From Magicicada septendecula (taxonomy: Eukaryota > Arthropoda > Insecta > Hemiptera > Cicadidae), in NCBI GenBank assembly GCA_034769895.1, contig CM068369.1:425903479-425967478 (forward strand): a stretch of DNA of 64,000 nucleotides, given 5' to 3'. Shown here one piece after another: positions 50,289 to 60,993 of this stretch. Position 1 is the stretch's first letter; the number at the start of each line of letters is the position of its first letter. The notes beneath the pieces are model-generated. The model made no database searches and had not been told where the DNA came from. It was given only the letters and a program-made list of their open reading frames with translations. The position numbers and the translations under genes were made by a program.

Positions 50289-50566
50289 AATCCTTAAATT
50301 TTTAGTGACCGTCAATCAGTAAATGTTTTAGTGGATGGTTAGTGAGGATCGGTCAATAATACAACTTTAGTTATTTTGCGTCGACGTTTCGACAATATTT
50401 ATTGTCATCTTCAGGACAATTGTTGCTGACGCCAAACACACAACTGTGAGTTTGGCGTCAGCAACAATTGTCCTGAAGATGACAATAAATATTGTCGAAA
50501 CGTCGACGCAAAATAACTAAAGTTGTATTATTGACCGATCCTCACTAACCATCCACTAAAACATTT
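50289..50566. mobile_element. Palindromic insertion with hammerhead-like cores (PLE-derived?)
   Basis: Absent from the other LTR. Flanked by the 13-bp duplication ACTAAAACGATTA (50276-50288 and 50567-50579). Arms 50321-50437 and 50450-50566 are perfect inverted repeats of 117 bp around a 12-nt centre, with a 32-bp unpaired lead (50289-50320). Each arm contains CTGAAGA, a GACAAT/ATTGTC stem and GAAAC. Duplication length and hammerhead-like content suggest a PLE-type retroelement end joined head to head. Confidence 0.8.
50471..50510 (+). ncRNA. Hammerhead ribozyme-like motif in the palindrome
   Basis: CTGAAGA (50473-50479), stem GACAAT...ATTGTC, then GAAAC (50497-50501) and GTCG. The mirror copy lies on the minus strand at 50416-50377. 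The two core boxes and stem II fit a hammerhead; the rest of the fold was not confirmed. Confidence 0.5.
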
Positions 50567-52562
50567 ACTAAAACGATTATTTACATGATTTCACACTAAA
50601 ATATCTTTACATGATTGTATTAAATATAATATACATACTGTCTTATTCCTCTTCTACCTGTCTCATACAATTGTCAACATAATTTTTAGTCTTTTCTATG
50701 TAAATTATATTATGTATTAAATATCATTAGTGTACATATATTGTACTTAATGCATTACATATAGTGGTCAGCTTCTAGCTAGTTTAGAACCCTTCAATTC
50801 TTCAATAATGGGTTTGTTCCTATGGTGTCTCATCATAGTGGTCATTTATTTTTCATAAAAACAATAATTAAACTGTTATTGTTACATTTTGTTTGTGTTT
50901 CTCTATTGGTATTAGACATTACTCCTACTTTTGGTAATGTTCTCAGTTACTCTTAGACAAATTTATAGGTCATACTTTCCTAAGTAACTTACTTAACATG
51001 GTTTGTTTACATCTGATTTCTGTCACTATGGTCAGTTGGTTTCTAAACATTTGCATATATACTGACTGTTTTTATGGTTCTAATCTGTTCTCAAAGTTGT
51101 ATTGATTTTCCCTCTAACTACTGGTAATATTGTGAACAATCTGTGTTTAATCTTTAATACACTATTTTCCTTAACTAATGGGCCATATAATGGTCCATCT
51201 TACATCTGATTGTATTTACATGGTTAGTTAGTTTACATCATTTTGTTTATAATAATGTTGTTATTATGTTAATGATCTGTTCTCAAACCATTGAATTGGC
51301 ATATTTGTTGCATCTTTGCTATCTCTGTTTGCCATTGCATTTGATTGGTTTTATTTACTTGGTTGCATTTTAATGCATTGTCTATTAGGATGTATTGTTA
51401 TTTATAACAATTCCTTAATTGATATCATTGTTGATAATCATTTATTTTCATTGATATGTTTGGTTTTCTGTTTAACAGGTACCTTCTCTATGGGTTATGT
51501 AACAATGTACCATCTGTTTTAATGCAGTATGTCTCTACTACTTACATGGTATCAGCATGGTATTCCACAATAATATTTTACTTATTTTGTGACACATGTT
51601 TATACATTCCTTCTTAAACACTAACACGTATCTTATTGTATTATTTATTATATTTTTCTAGTCATAGGTTGAATTCACTTCAATCCATTTTGTTTGATAC
51701 AAGGGTTTTTTTATTTGTTGTCAGTTCTTTACCAAAAAAAAAACATAATTATATTGTTCTATTTTGTTTTATTCTGGTGGTCTTATGATTTTCTGTGTTT
51801 ATCACAACTTTATTAAATGCGTCACACTCATTGTTCGTGTCTATTTGACTTATTTAACATCTTGTTGTTTTCATCATGGAATTAACATATTTTCATATAC
51901 TTATAAACTTCATCACTATAATTGTTTGTGTGGTTTTATCAGTAGAAATAGTTAATTATTCACATCTATTAAGTACGCACTGTTATTGTTTGTGTTTCCT
52001 TAAATGCTAAACACTGGTTTTCTTCCTCACATTTTATAATCATCATTTCACTTGTCACTTATATAGTCTTTGGTACACGTGGTTTTATATTGATTACTGG
52101 TATGATTTATTCATCTTCTTCTCTCTTCTGAGTCAGCTTTCTTGTCCTTCTTCTTTCTTCTTCCTCGTTATTTTCATCGTAGTCATTATTTCTTAATTGT
52201 TCCTCTCGCTGTTTGAGTTTGTTAATCCTTATTTCGTTGTTTCCCCTCACTTTTGGATCCTATTGGGTCTAGTTACTGGTATTTTGTTTTGGCTCATGTC
52301 ATTTTCTTTTTTATGTTTCGTAGTTGATGTCACTAGGTTGATATTATCTTATTCATAGTTGGATTTTCATATTAACACATTTGTAGATACACACTTTATA
52401 TACATGGATTTACTTATCTAGATTTACATTCATATTTTTCTCTTACTTGCCGTCCTTTAAGCTCATTTTATGTAACTGCCATATTTGGTTATGTTACAAT
52501 ATTCAGAATCAGCACGCAAAAATACATAAGAATTAGCAAAAATTGAGCATTCAACAAAATCA

Positions 52563-53864
52563 TTGTTGACCAGTGTAATCAATACGCTAATTACTAAATT
52601 CCCACTGGCATTTACTGATATAGCTCAGTATCAACAACAAGATCCGTATTTAAATAAAATAATAGAACAGATAGATAAAGAAAATAATTCAGAGAAATAT
52701 ATATTGAGTAAGAGAGTATTATGTTATAAAGTAGCTAATGGAAAGTCCGTGAGAATAATTGCCCCAGATATTATTAAACCAATGCTTATGGAATACTACC
52801 ACTCATCCCCCATTGGAGCACATATGGGAATAAAAAAAACTATACATCGTATTCGAAAAGAATATCATTGGGAAAATATGAACAGCGAGATAGCTAAATT
52901 CATAAAACAGTGTAAGTTGTGTGCACTGAGCAAGCCAGCGAGAAACAGCCACATAGGTAAATTAATCTCGGAGACTCCCACGACACCCTTTTCAAAAATT
53001 TACTTAGACTTTTCTGGCCCCTACCCACGTTCAAAATCAGGTAATACCATGCTACTCATCTGTGTAGGCTCATTTACCAAATTCGTCTGGATGTATGCCA
53101 TGCGACGAGTGTTAGCATCTACCACAGTGAAGATTTTGCAAGGTACATTATTTAAAGACTTCGGTACACCAGTACATCTAGTGTCAGATAACGGACCCCA
53201 GTTTAAGTCCAAAGAATTCAAGGACATGTGTTTCAGACTAGGCATAGACCACATTACCGTTACAGAGTATCGTCCACAAGGTAATATAGCTGAAAGGTAT
53301 TTGCAAAACCTAAAATCCGCTTTAATAGCCTACCATGCAAACGACCAAACATCTTGGGACCAGAACCTATCCTGGATACAATTTGCCTTCAACTCAGCAT
53401 ATCATGAAGGACAAAAATTGACACCCTTTGATTTGTTGTATAAATATAAACCGAATCACCCATTATCCACAAAGTGGAAAATACATGAATTGCTACCCCG
53501 CGAAATCAGTGGTAAAAATATAAAAAAGATATGGAACGAAGCTCGCGCTAACTTAAGAGTGAACTTGAGAAAATCGCGAAAATATCATGAGCGGGATAGT
53601 AAAGAAATAAAGTATCAAGTCGGAGACTTAGTGATGTACAAAACTCACCCGAGGAGTAGTGCAGTTGATAAGACCACCTCCAAACTATCTTACCGATGGT
53701 GTGGCCCTTACAAGATTTACAAATATTTAACTCCCGTAACCGTAGCACTGTATGAACCCACTACGGATAATTATGTACGTAGAAGTCATGTTTCCCAGAT
53801 AAAATATTATCACGGAAATAAACGTGCTAGTGAGCAAGAAAAGAAACGAAGTAGAAAAGGATAG
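52563..53864 (+). CDS. gypsy-4 integrase, copy A (open frame)
   Basis: 433 codons without a stop; part of the gypsy-4 Pol, so the apparent start (TTG 52563) is only where the frame opens after the cassette's target duplication. HHCC finger: SSPIGAHMG ... CKLCALSK (about 52800-52930). Catalytic triad: Asp in YLDFSGPYPRSKSG (about 53010), Asp in LVSDNGPQFKSKEF (about 53190), Glu in RPQGNIAERYLQN (about 53285). C-terminal domain: YQVGDLVMYKTHP, SYRWCGPYKIYKYL, then a basic end (KKRSRKG). An almost identical copy lies inverted at 59683-60981. It is separated from RT/RNase H by 18 kb of insertions, so it cannot be made as part of Pol here. Confidence 0.93.
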   Translation: MLTSVINTLITKFPLAFTDIAQYQQQDPYLNKIIEQIDKENNSEKYILSKRVLCYKVANGKSVRIIAPDIIKPMLMEYYHSSPIGAHMGIKKTIHRIRKEYHWENMNSEIAKFIKQCKLCALSKPARNSHIGKLISETPTTPFSKIYLDFSGPYPRSKSGNTMLLICVGSFTKFVWMYAMRRVLASTTVKILQGTLFKDFGTPVHLVSDNGPQFKSKEFKDMCFRLGIDHITVTEYRPQGNIAERYLQNLKSALIAYHANDQTSWDQNLSWIQFAFNSAYHEGQKLTPFDLLYKYKPNHPLSTKWKIHELLPREISGKNIKKIWNEARANLRVNLRKSRKYHERDSKEIKYQVGDLVMYKTHPRSSAVDKTTSKLSYRWCGPYKIYKYLTPVTVALYEPTTDNYVRRSHVSQIKYYHGNKRASEQEKKRSRKG

Positions 53865-54565
53865 ATGTATTAAGACGTATATTTGCTATATTGTAATTGA
53901 GTCACTACTTAATTACCAAATCATATAAATAGGAATGAGGCCTGATCAACCTTAGATCCTGTTCACCGAGAAAGAATAAGCAAAGTGAGAAGTCAGCTGA
54001 CACAAAATATAAGTAACGTTACTTTACCAGTACTTTAATCACCTTACTGTACTTAACTGTACTTATATGTACTATACTATACCATACTATACAACACACA
54101 CACACACACACACCCTACTAATCAAAGTACTAAAAGGAATACAGTACTAAATAAAATGATTCGTCAACCACGATTCAACGAAACCCTTGGAAGAGAAAAG
54201 GAAACACAGTAAGAATGTGAAACATACTCTGTGAAGAGTAACTCCGTGAAAAGAGTAACAAAAAGCTAAACAAAAAACCGGTAGTAGTATTAAGTAGTAG
54301 AATTAAGATGAATTTTGTGTATTCTATGTATTTTATGAACTTTGAGTTTTATGTATTTTAAGTATTAATTAATATGGTATTGTATCTCTTGCTAATAGTA
54401 AATAGTAAATTGAGAGTGATTCATGTACCTCATGAGGAAATTGCTTAAAGAGAGAAAGGAATTTCATACAGAAAATCCGAGCTAACTCCCAGTGCAATTC
54501 TGATCTATTTCCCCGTTGAAAACATATTGGTCCCAGACCCTGTGTCTTCTTTAAGTGGAGGAGTA
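53865..54565 (+). other. gypsy-4 3' untranslated region, copy A
   Basis: Non-coding, with a (CA)n microsatellite near 54091-54112 and the purine-rich TAAGTGGAGGAGTA immediately before the LTR start at 54566 (polypurine tract). Mirrored at 58994-59682. Confidence 0.8.
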
Positions 54566-54606
54566 TGTGACGATTTAATATGCCTAAATCCCACAATAAA
54601 ATTATA
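54566..54606 (+). repeat. gypsy-4 3' LTR start, copy A (truncated)
   Basis: About 40 bp matching the start of the 28722 LTR. Followed by an (AT)n stretch (about 54615-54637), after which the sequence is the LTR of copy B in reverse. Confidence 0.85.
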
Positions 54607-54739
54607 TTGTAATTATATATATATATATATATATATAATCCGTCTTTTGTGTTTTATTTTACTCTTATGTTGTTATTTAAGTGTCTTTCATATATTAGTT
54701 AAAGTTAAGTTCTGAACCACAGAAGTAGAACTTCCGTGT

Positions 54740-54829
54740 CACCTGTGTGTAACATATCCTCGGCGAATCGGGGCTTCTATCTGTCACCTGTGTGTAACAT
54801 ATCCTCGGCGAATCGGGGCTTCTATCTGT
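54740..54829. repeat. 45-bp tandem duplication in the copy B LTR
   Basis: CACCTGTGTGTAACATATCC and following bases occur at 54740 and again at 54785. The left gypsy-4 LTR has a single copy (about 29410-29470, reverse). Confidence 0.9.
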
Positions 54830-56080
54830 CGTGCAGGGTGTCTGGGAGATCTTATGTCTATCGTGTGTTGGTGAAGTTTGGTGTCATTCTTAAAGATGAG
54901 TAGTCTGTCTCTTCTGTAGATTCTTGTGGTCTGTTTCTTCGTGGTAACTTTCACTAGAGTCAGCTGCATGGAAGTAGTATCATCAAGGTCACTCACTTTC
55001 ACTGCTTCTCCCTGTCACCTCCACGCCCCTCGCCCAGCGTTGTTGCCGGCTAGTACAGTGTGTAGCGTTTTAGCAGTGTTACGAAAACAAATTTCATACA
55101 TCCACATTATATTCTTCGTTTCAAATTTATTTATGCGTATCGCGTAAATGAATTTGTTTTATCAGGAATAATTAGTTGTGGGTAACACTACTCAGTTAAA
55201 TTCTGGGCGCCAGTATTTGAGCTCTAAAAATTTGTGTGAGTCGGCAACATATTTTTTGTTGTCGCGTAAATATCTACAGAATTTCTATCTTTGCGTTTCT
55301 TCTGTTTCTTTGGCTTTTTTTTTTGTTACGATTTGCAGTTCTCTGAAACTACTATTTATACTGCGCTGGTTTTTCTTATGTTAGAATCTAAACCTTTTAG
55401 CAATACACACCCTAACTTTACGAAGTACCATTAGGTCAGTTATTTTGTGATTTCCGTACAGTGCACTTACTTATTAAAGTTTTACTGTTTTCTTCATGGG
55501 CGGTTATCCTACAGACTGACAGTTGTCTGAGAACGCTGACCTTGCCTGCTGTTGTCGCTTTAATTTTTTCATACTCACGGTCTTTTCCCTTTTGTAAATG
55601 AATCTGTTTTTGTTCTCTACACGGTCATTCCTAAGCCATATGGTTCGGAAGTTCTGTTAGGTATATGTACACATTTGGTATGCACATTGCGTATACCCTG
55701 TCGGCATGTCTTTTCGGTAAATATTGCTGTCTGACACTTTTATGAATGCCTTTGTCATTTTACAATCCCCTCAAAAATGTGTATGTTTACTGCCCGCGCT
55801 ACTACCTTTCTTCCGTTGCACAAAGATAAATAGGACTGAGCAATTTCTGTAAACAAAATTGTCGCTGTTGTGACAAAAGCCAATCCCATTTCAGTTACAG
55901 TACCCCATTCCAAGTAGGTTGGGTGGACGAGGTGAGGAAGAGACGAATTAGCAACAAACATCCAAAATATTTATCGTCCTTAGTATTGTTGACAGACATT
56001 TTGTGCGTTTCATGTGAACGGTTGACGTCTTTATTGTAGACAGTGTGTGTATTAGTTTATTTCAATAATTTGTATTTATT

Positions 56081-57514
56081 ATGAGTGATATTGAGGAACA
56101 GTATCCTACATTTAGTTCGAGTACAAGCAGCGGTGGTGTACGTGCGGGCCGAGAGGACATTAGAAAACAAAGTAAAGTCATCATAGCAAACGTTTACAAG
56201 TTTTTTAAAAATCTTGCGTATAATGAAGAAGCCAGGAGGAACATAAACTTTGCACAAGTTTGAAAATTGACAGCGGAAGCTTGTGGCATTTCTGAACAGT
56301 CAGTGCAACGTATTAGCAATACCGTTGCTTCGGCAGATGATCAAGGCGTGAGTGTTGTGTTCAGTTCTCCAAGGAAAGGGTATAAACGGGAACACAAAAA
56401 CACTGAACTGGACGATTTTAATAAACAAATAGTCCGCAGGACCGTACTAGAATATTACGACCGAGGGGAATACCCCACTGCAAGCAAAATTCGAGCTGAT
56501 CTCTGTCAGAAAATCAATTATTCTGGTTCAGAAGCCTCCGTACTTCGCCTTCTGAAAGTGCTTGGTTGTAAATTTAAGAAGTGCAACGATGGACGAAAGT
56601 TTTTAATGGAGCGCAGAGACATTGCTGCCTTGAGAGCGAAGTTTTTGAGAACCATGCATATACATCGTACGGAGGACAACAGGCCTATAATTTATTTGGA
56701 TGAAACCTGGATATCACAGAATCATACGAATAAATACATCTGGCAAGACTCCAGAGGGAACGGTGGGCTGAAAGTACCTACTGGTAGAGGTGGCCGGCTG
56801 ATTATTGCACATGCTGGATCCGCAAGTACAGGTTTCATAGCAGGTGCCAAACTTGTCTTTCGTGGCAGTAAGCATTCAGCTGCATCTGACTACCACACAG
56901 AAATGAATGCTGAAGTTTTTAAGACCTGGTTTGTTGGTATGTTGCGCTCCTTGGAAGAAGGCTCTGTCATCGTGATGGATAATGCCAGCTATCATTCTGT
57001 ACAAATAGATAAACCACCATGTTCAAACTGGCGTAAAGCGGATATCATGGAGTGGCTGCGTAAGAAGAGAATTTCATTTTCCACAGCTGAAACCAGGGAT
57101 GAACTTCTTTCTAAAGAAGAGATCCGAACGGCCAAGAAGACGTACGAATTGGATCAACTGGCAAGTGAAATGGGACATACAGTAGTGCGCCTGCCACCAT
57201 ATCATTGTCAGTATAATCCGATCGAGCTGATATGGGCCCAAGTTAAACGGTATGTTGCAAACAAGAATACGACTTTCAGATTGGCCGATATTGAACAACT
57301 TGCACACGAAGCTTTGGACAGGATAACTCAGGAAGACTGGGAGAAGTGCGTAAGACATGCGGAGGCACTACAAGAAGCCGATTACTCAAAGCAGTGCACG
57401 AGAGACACCACAGTGGAGCCCTTCATCATACACTTACGTGTGAGTAGTGACAGCGAACCTGAGTCCAGTGAATCCGAAGACGAATACTGCAGGAGTGTTA
57501 AAAAGTGTATATAG
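56081..57514 (+). pseudogene. DD81E transposase with a single premature stop
   Basis: 477 codons from ATG 56081 to TAG 57512-57514, one frame throughout except for TGA at 56261-56263 (after NINFAQV). The N-terminus has a helix-turn-helix (LTAEACGISEQSVQRISNT). Catalytic residues: Asp in IIYLDETWIS (about 56700), Asp in VIVMDNASYHS (about 56980), Glu in NPIELIWAQVK (about 57225). I count 81 residues between the second Asp and the Glu, far more than the 34-39 of mariner/Tc1, close to the DD82E (Sailor) group described for this superfamily. The extra stretch is Lys/Glu-rich and helical. The C-terminal tail is Ser/Glu-rich. Otherwise undamaged, so the loss of function is probably recent. Confidence 0.9.
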
Positions 57515-57620
57515 GTGGTAAACGTGTCTATAGCGAAGCGTAGTATTTTCTATTTTTATTGAAACATAAAAAACCGTGTGTGCGTGTTTTCTTCAGGAGT
57601 GTTATGAATGTGCTCTGTGC

Positions 57621-57640
57621 TATCACTTTGCAAAGTGATA
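57621..57640. repeat. Perfect 20-bp palindrome downstream of the transposase
   Basis: TATCACTTTGCAAAGTGATA lies about 110 bp after the transposase stop. Role unknown; it could be an element-internal protein site or an RNA hairpin near the transcript end. Confidence 0.7.
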
Positions 57641-58993
57641 ATTGTGTGACTAACCCTATTTAAGGTGAGTTTTTCAACATACTGCTTATTTATAATAGTC
57701 ATAAGGAATTCTATAGTTCATAAAATAAGGAAAATTTTAATTATAAAATTAGTAAGGACAATGCATAAAATATAGAATTATAAATTTAAATTCTATATTT
57801 AAAGATTTAAGTTAAAATATATATATATATAAATAAATAAGGAATTTTAAATTTATTTCATGAGACATTTGTATTTGTTGTTTATAAAATTATCCTTATT
57901 TTCTTAAGAAATCCAATTCGTTTCACGTTTATACATACCATTATTTTTATGCTACTTGTGCATGTAACATCTTATAGTATAGTTCTAATTTTTTTACTTA
58001 ATTATTAATAAGCAGCGCAGGAAATAAAAATAGAATATTTTTCTGAGTCACGAATAGTGCGGTGTCTTCAATAATTAAATGAGGCAAGCTTAAGACACAG
58101 GATGCGTATAAAATTCGTTCAAACAAACTATAGCTGACGCGTCGAATTGAATGTTATGTATAAGATACGGAAATTAATTGTTAATTAATTATTAACAATA
58201 TATTAATTGTGATGTAATTATTATTAAGAATTATTGACACTGTAACAATGTACTCTAATGCATGTATTACAAACTTTCTCACTTTGTTATATTCTTTACA
58301 TTAAGTAGGCTTACTTACTAGTGTAGCATTTTTCGGAAGAAAGGGAAACTGTTGCTTAGTGGCAACGCTGTAAGTAAGCGGTGTGACCTTGACGATACTA
58401 GTTCCATGCAGCTGACTCTAGTGTTCACATTGTTGTACTGCACATATTGCTTATAGTTAACAGTTACATTCTAGAAGTTTAACATCACATTTAGGTGATG
58501 TTATTTATTTATAGAGATGTCATCGCCGCACACTCAAGTCATTCACAACATTCACATCATCCGGTAATTACGTAAGTTTTACTTAGTCTACATGTTTAAT
58601 ATTTTCTAGCGGTCTACATAATGTGTTGTACGCTGTATCACCAGGGGAGCCTCTGATTCAACTGGACTAACTAACTATAGGGGTAATGGGGCTGTCCACG
58701 CGCGGGTAGTTTCCCAGCGCAAAAAGTAGTTCTTAATTATTATTAATTATTTTCCTTTAATTTGCTTACTATTTAATTACAGCACTCTATACTTTTATTA
58801 TTCTTTTATGTAACGCAAGGTCGTTATGGATTTATTGAGTTTCTTAAATCTAATTTTATTAACTGATACATCGGCATGTTACTACCGGTTTGGGGCATAG
58901 AGAAAAGGTTCTTTTGTACCTTATAAAATTATTTTAGTATTATAATTTTTTATTTAATTTTATTGTGGGATTTAGGCATACTAAATCGTCACA

Positions 58994-59682
58994 TACTCCT
59001 CCACTTAAAGAAGACACAGGGTCTGGGACCAATATGTTTTCAACGGGGAAATAGATCAGAATTGCACTGGGAGTTAGCTCGGGTTTTCCGTGTGAAATTC
59101 CTTTCTCTCTTTAATTAATTTCCTCATGAGGTACATGAATCACTCTCAATTTACTATTTACTATTATCAAGAGATACAATACCATATTAATTAATACTTA
59201 AAATACATAAAACTCAAAGTTCATAAAATACATAGAATACACAAAATGCATCTTAATTCTACTACTTAATACTACTACCAGTTTTTTGTTTAGCTTTTTG
59301 TTACTCATTTCACGGAGTTTCTCTTCACAGAGTATGTTTCACATTCTTACTGCGTTTCCTTTTCTCTTTTAAGGGTTTCGTTGAATCGTGGTTGACGAAT
59401 CATTTTATTTAGTACTGTATTCCTTTTAGTACTTTGATTAGTAGGGTGTGTGTGTGTGTGTGTTGTATAGTATGGTATAGTATAGTACATATAAGTACAG
59501 TAAGGTGATTAAAGTACTGGTAAAGTAACGTTACTTATATTTTGTGTCAGCTGACTTCTCACTTTGCTTATTCTTTCTCGGTGAACAGGATCTAAGGTTG
59601 ATCAGGCCTCATTCCTATTTATATGATTTGGTAATTAAGTAGTGACTCAATTACAATATAGCAAATATACGTCTTAATACAT
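58994..59682 (-). other. gypsy-4 3' untranslated region, copy B
   Basis: Inverted match of 53865-54565, including the purine-rich tract next to the LTR and a (GT)n run near 59446. Confidence 0.8.
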
Positions 59683-60981
59683 CTATCCTTTTCTACTTCG
59701 TTTCTTTTCTTGCTCACTAGCACGTTTATTTCCGTGATAATATTTTATCTGGGAAACATGACTTCTACGTACATAATTATCCGTAGTGGGTTCATACAGT
59801 GCTACGGTTACGGGAGTTAAATATTTGTAAATCTTGTAAGGGCCACACCATCGGTAAGATAATTTGGAGGTGGTCTTATCAACTGCACTACTCGGGTGAG
59901 TTTTGTACATCACTAAGTCTCCGACTTGATACTTTATTTCTTTACTATCCCGCTCATGATATTTTCGCGATTTTCTCAAGTTCACTCTTAAGTTAGCGCG
60001 AGCTTCGTTCCATATCTTTTTTATATTTTTACCACTGATTTCGCGGGGTAGCAATTCATGTATTTTCCACTTTGTGGATAATGGGTGATTCGGTTTATAT
60101 TTATACAACAAATCAAAGGGTGTCGATTTATGTCCTTCATGATATGCTGAGTTGAAGGCAAATTGTATCCAGGATAGGTTCTGGTCCCAAGATGTTTGGT
60201 CGTTTGCATGGTAGGCTATTAAAGCGGATTTTAGGTTTTGCAAATACCTTTCAGCTATATTACCTTGTGGACGATACTCTGTAACGGTAATGTGGTCTAT
60301 GCCTAGTCTGAAACACATGTCCTTGAATTCTTTGGACTTAAACTGGGGTCCGTTATCTGACACTAGATGTACTGGTGTACCGAAGTCTTTAAATAATGTA
60401 CCTTGCAAAATCTTCACTGTGGTAGATGCTAACACTCGTCGCATGGCATACATCCAGACGAATTTGGTAAATGAGCCTACACAGATGAGTAGCATGGTAT
60501 TACCTGATTTTGAACGTGGGTAGGGGCCAGAAAAGTCTAAGTAAATTTTTGAAAAGGGTGTCGTGGGAGTCTCCGAGATTAATTTACCTATGTGGCTGTT
60601 TCTCGCTGGCTTGCTCAGTGCACACAACTTACACTGTTTTATGAATTTAGCTATCTCGCTGTTCATATTTTCCCAATGATATTCTTTTCGAATACGATGT
60701 ATAGTTTTTTTTATTCCCATATGTGCTCCAATGGGGGATGAGTGGTAGTATTCCATAAGCATTGGTTTAATAATATTTGGGGCAATTATTCTCACGGACT
60801 TTCCATTAGCTACTTTATAACATAATACTCTCTTACTCAATATATATTTCTCTGAATTATTTCCTTTATCTATCTGTTCTATTATTTTATTTAAATACGG
60901 ATCTTGTTGTTGATACTGAGTTATATCAGTAAATGCCAGTGGGAATTCAGTAATTAGCGTATTGATTACACTGGTCAACAA
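59683..60981 (-). CDS. gypsy-4 integrase, inverted copy B (open frame)
   Basis: 432 codons, nearly identical to 52563-53864, with one residue less in the C-terminal domain (HPSSAVD versus HPRSSAVD) and a few substitutions. HHCC finger and the Asp, Asp, Glu triad are intact. No RT or gag accompanies it in the window: rightward its own element runs only into the cassette end and a PLE. Confidence 0.93.
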   Translation of the reverse strand: MLTSVINTLITEFPLAFTDITQYQQQDPYLNKIIEQIDKGNNSEKYILSKRVLCYKVANGKSVRIIAPNIIKPMLMEYYHSSPIGAHMGIKKTIHRIRKEYHWENMNSEIAKFIKQCKLCALSKPARNSHIGKLISETPTTPFSKIYLDFSGPYPRSKSGNTMLLICVGSFTKFVWMYAMRRVLASTTVKILQGTLFKDFGTPVHLVSDNGPQFKSKEFKDMCFRLGIDHITVTEYRPQGNIAERYLQNLKSALIAYHANDQTSWDQNLSWIQFAFNSAYHEGHKSTPFDLLYKYKPNHPLSTKWKIHELLPREISGKNIKKIWNEARANLRVNLRKSRKYHERDSKEIKYQVGDLVMYKTHPSSAVDKTTSKLSYRWCGPYKIYKYLTPVTVALYEPTTDNYVRRSHVSQIKYYHGNKRASEQEKKRSRKG

Positions 60982-60993
60982 TGATTTTGTTAA

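Larger units (their letters stand above)
36025..52498 (-). mobile_element. gypsy-3: Ty3/gypsy retrotransposon with 4.3-kb LTRs, 16.5 kb
   Basis: Near-identical LTRs at 36025-40321 and 47971-52498 (the right one enlarged by a 278-bp insertion). ATAT flanks both edges (36021-36024 and 52499-52502). Minus-strand order: 5' LTR, primer binding site, gag, protease-RT-RNase H-integrase, a 1.9-kb untranslated region with a minisatellite, polypurine tract, 3' LTR. The uninterrupted target (CTACATATTCAG) is preserved at about 61040-61051 in the inverted copy. Related to gypsy-1 and gypsy-2 in Pol and in the Gag architecture. Confidence 0.93.
47971..52498 (-). repeat. gypsy-3 5' LTR (4528 bp, including a 278-bp insertion)
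   Basis: Direct repeat of 36025-40321. Differs by the insertion at 50289-50566 with its 13-bp duplication, by a ~60-bp deletion near 51290, and by scattered substitutions. Confidence 0.93.
28722..54606 (+). mobile_element. gypsy-4 copy A: Ty3/gypsy element, plus strand, interrupted
   Basis: The left edge is TGTGACGATTTAATATGCC at 28722; the same start recurs at 54566 after integrase and a purine-rich tract, marking the 3' LTR. The order is LTR, gag, protease, RT, RNase H, [cassette with gypsy-3 inside, 34340-52550], integrase, 3' LTR start. The 3' LTR is cut after about 40 bp at an AT-rich junction with an inverted second copy. It is distinct from gypsy-1/2/3: YLDD rather than YVDD in RT and a zinc-knuckle Gag. 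Confidence 0.88.
54957..58418 (+). mobile_element. DD81E IS630-Tc1-mariner transposon (Sailor-like), 3462 bp
   Basis: Terminal inverted repeats of about 38 bp begin GAGTCAGCTGCATGGAA at 54957 and are mirrored at 58418. TA flanks both ends (54955-54956, 58419-58420). It contains one transposase gene (56081-57514) between about 1.1 kb and 0.9 kb of non-coding sequence. It inserted in the copy B LTR; the empty site exists in the left gypsy-4 LTR. Confidence 0.92.
54640..58993 (-). repeat. gypsy-4 LTR of inverted copy B, split by a transposon
   Basis: Reading leftward from 58993 (TGTGACGATTTAG), the sequence follows the 28722 LTR to 58419, is interrupted by the element 54957-58418, and resumes at 54956 down to about 54640. 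The TA at the insertion point is single in the intact left LTR (ACACTAGTGAAAG, about 29305). Confidence 0.88.
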
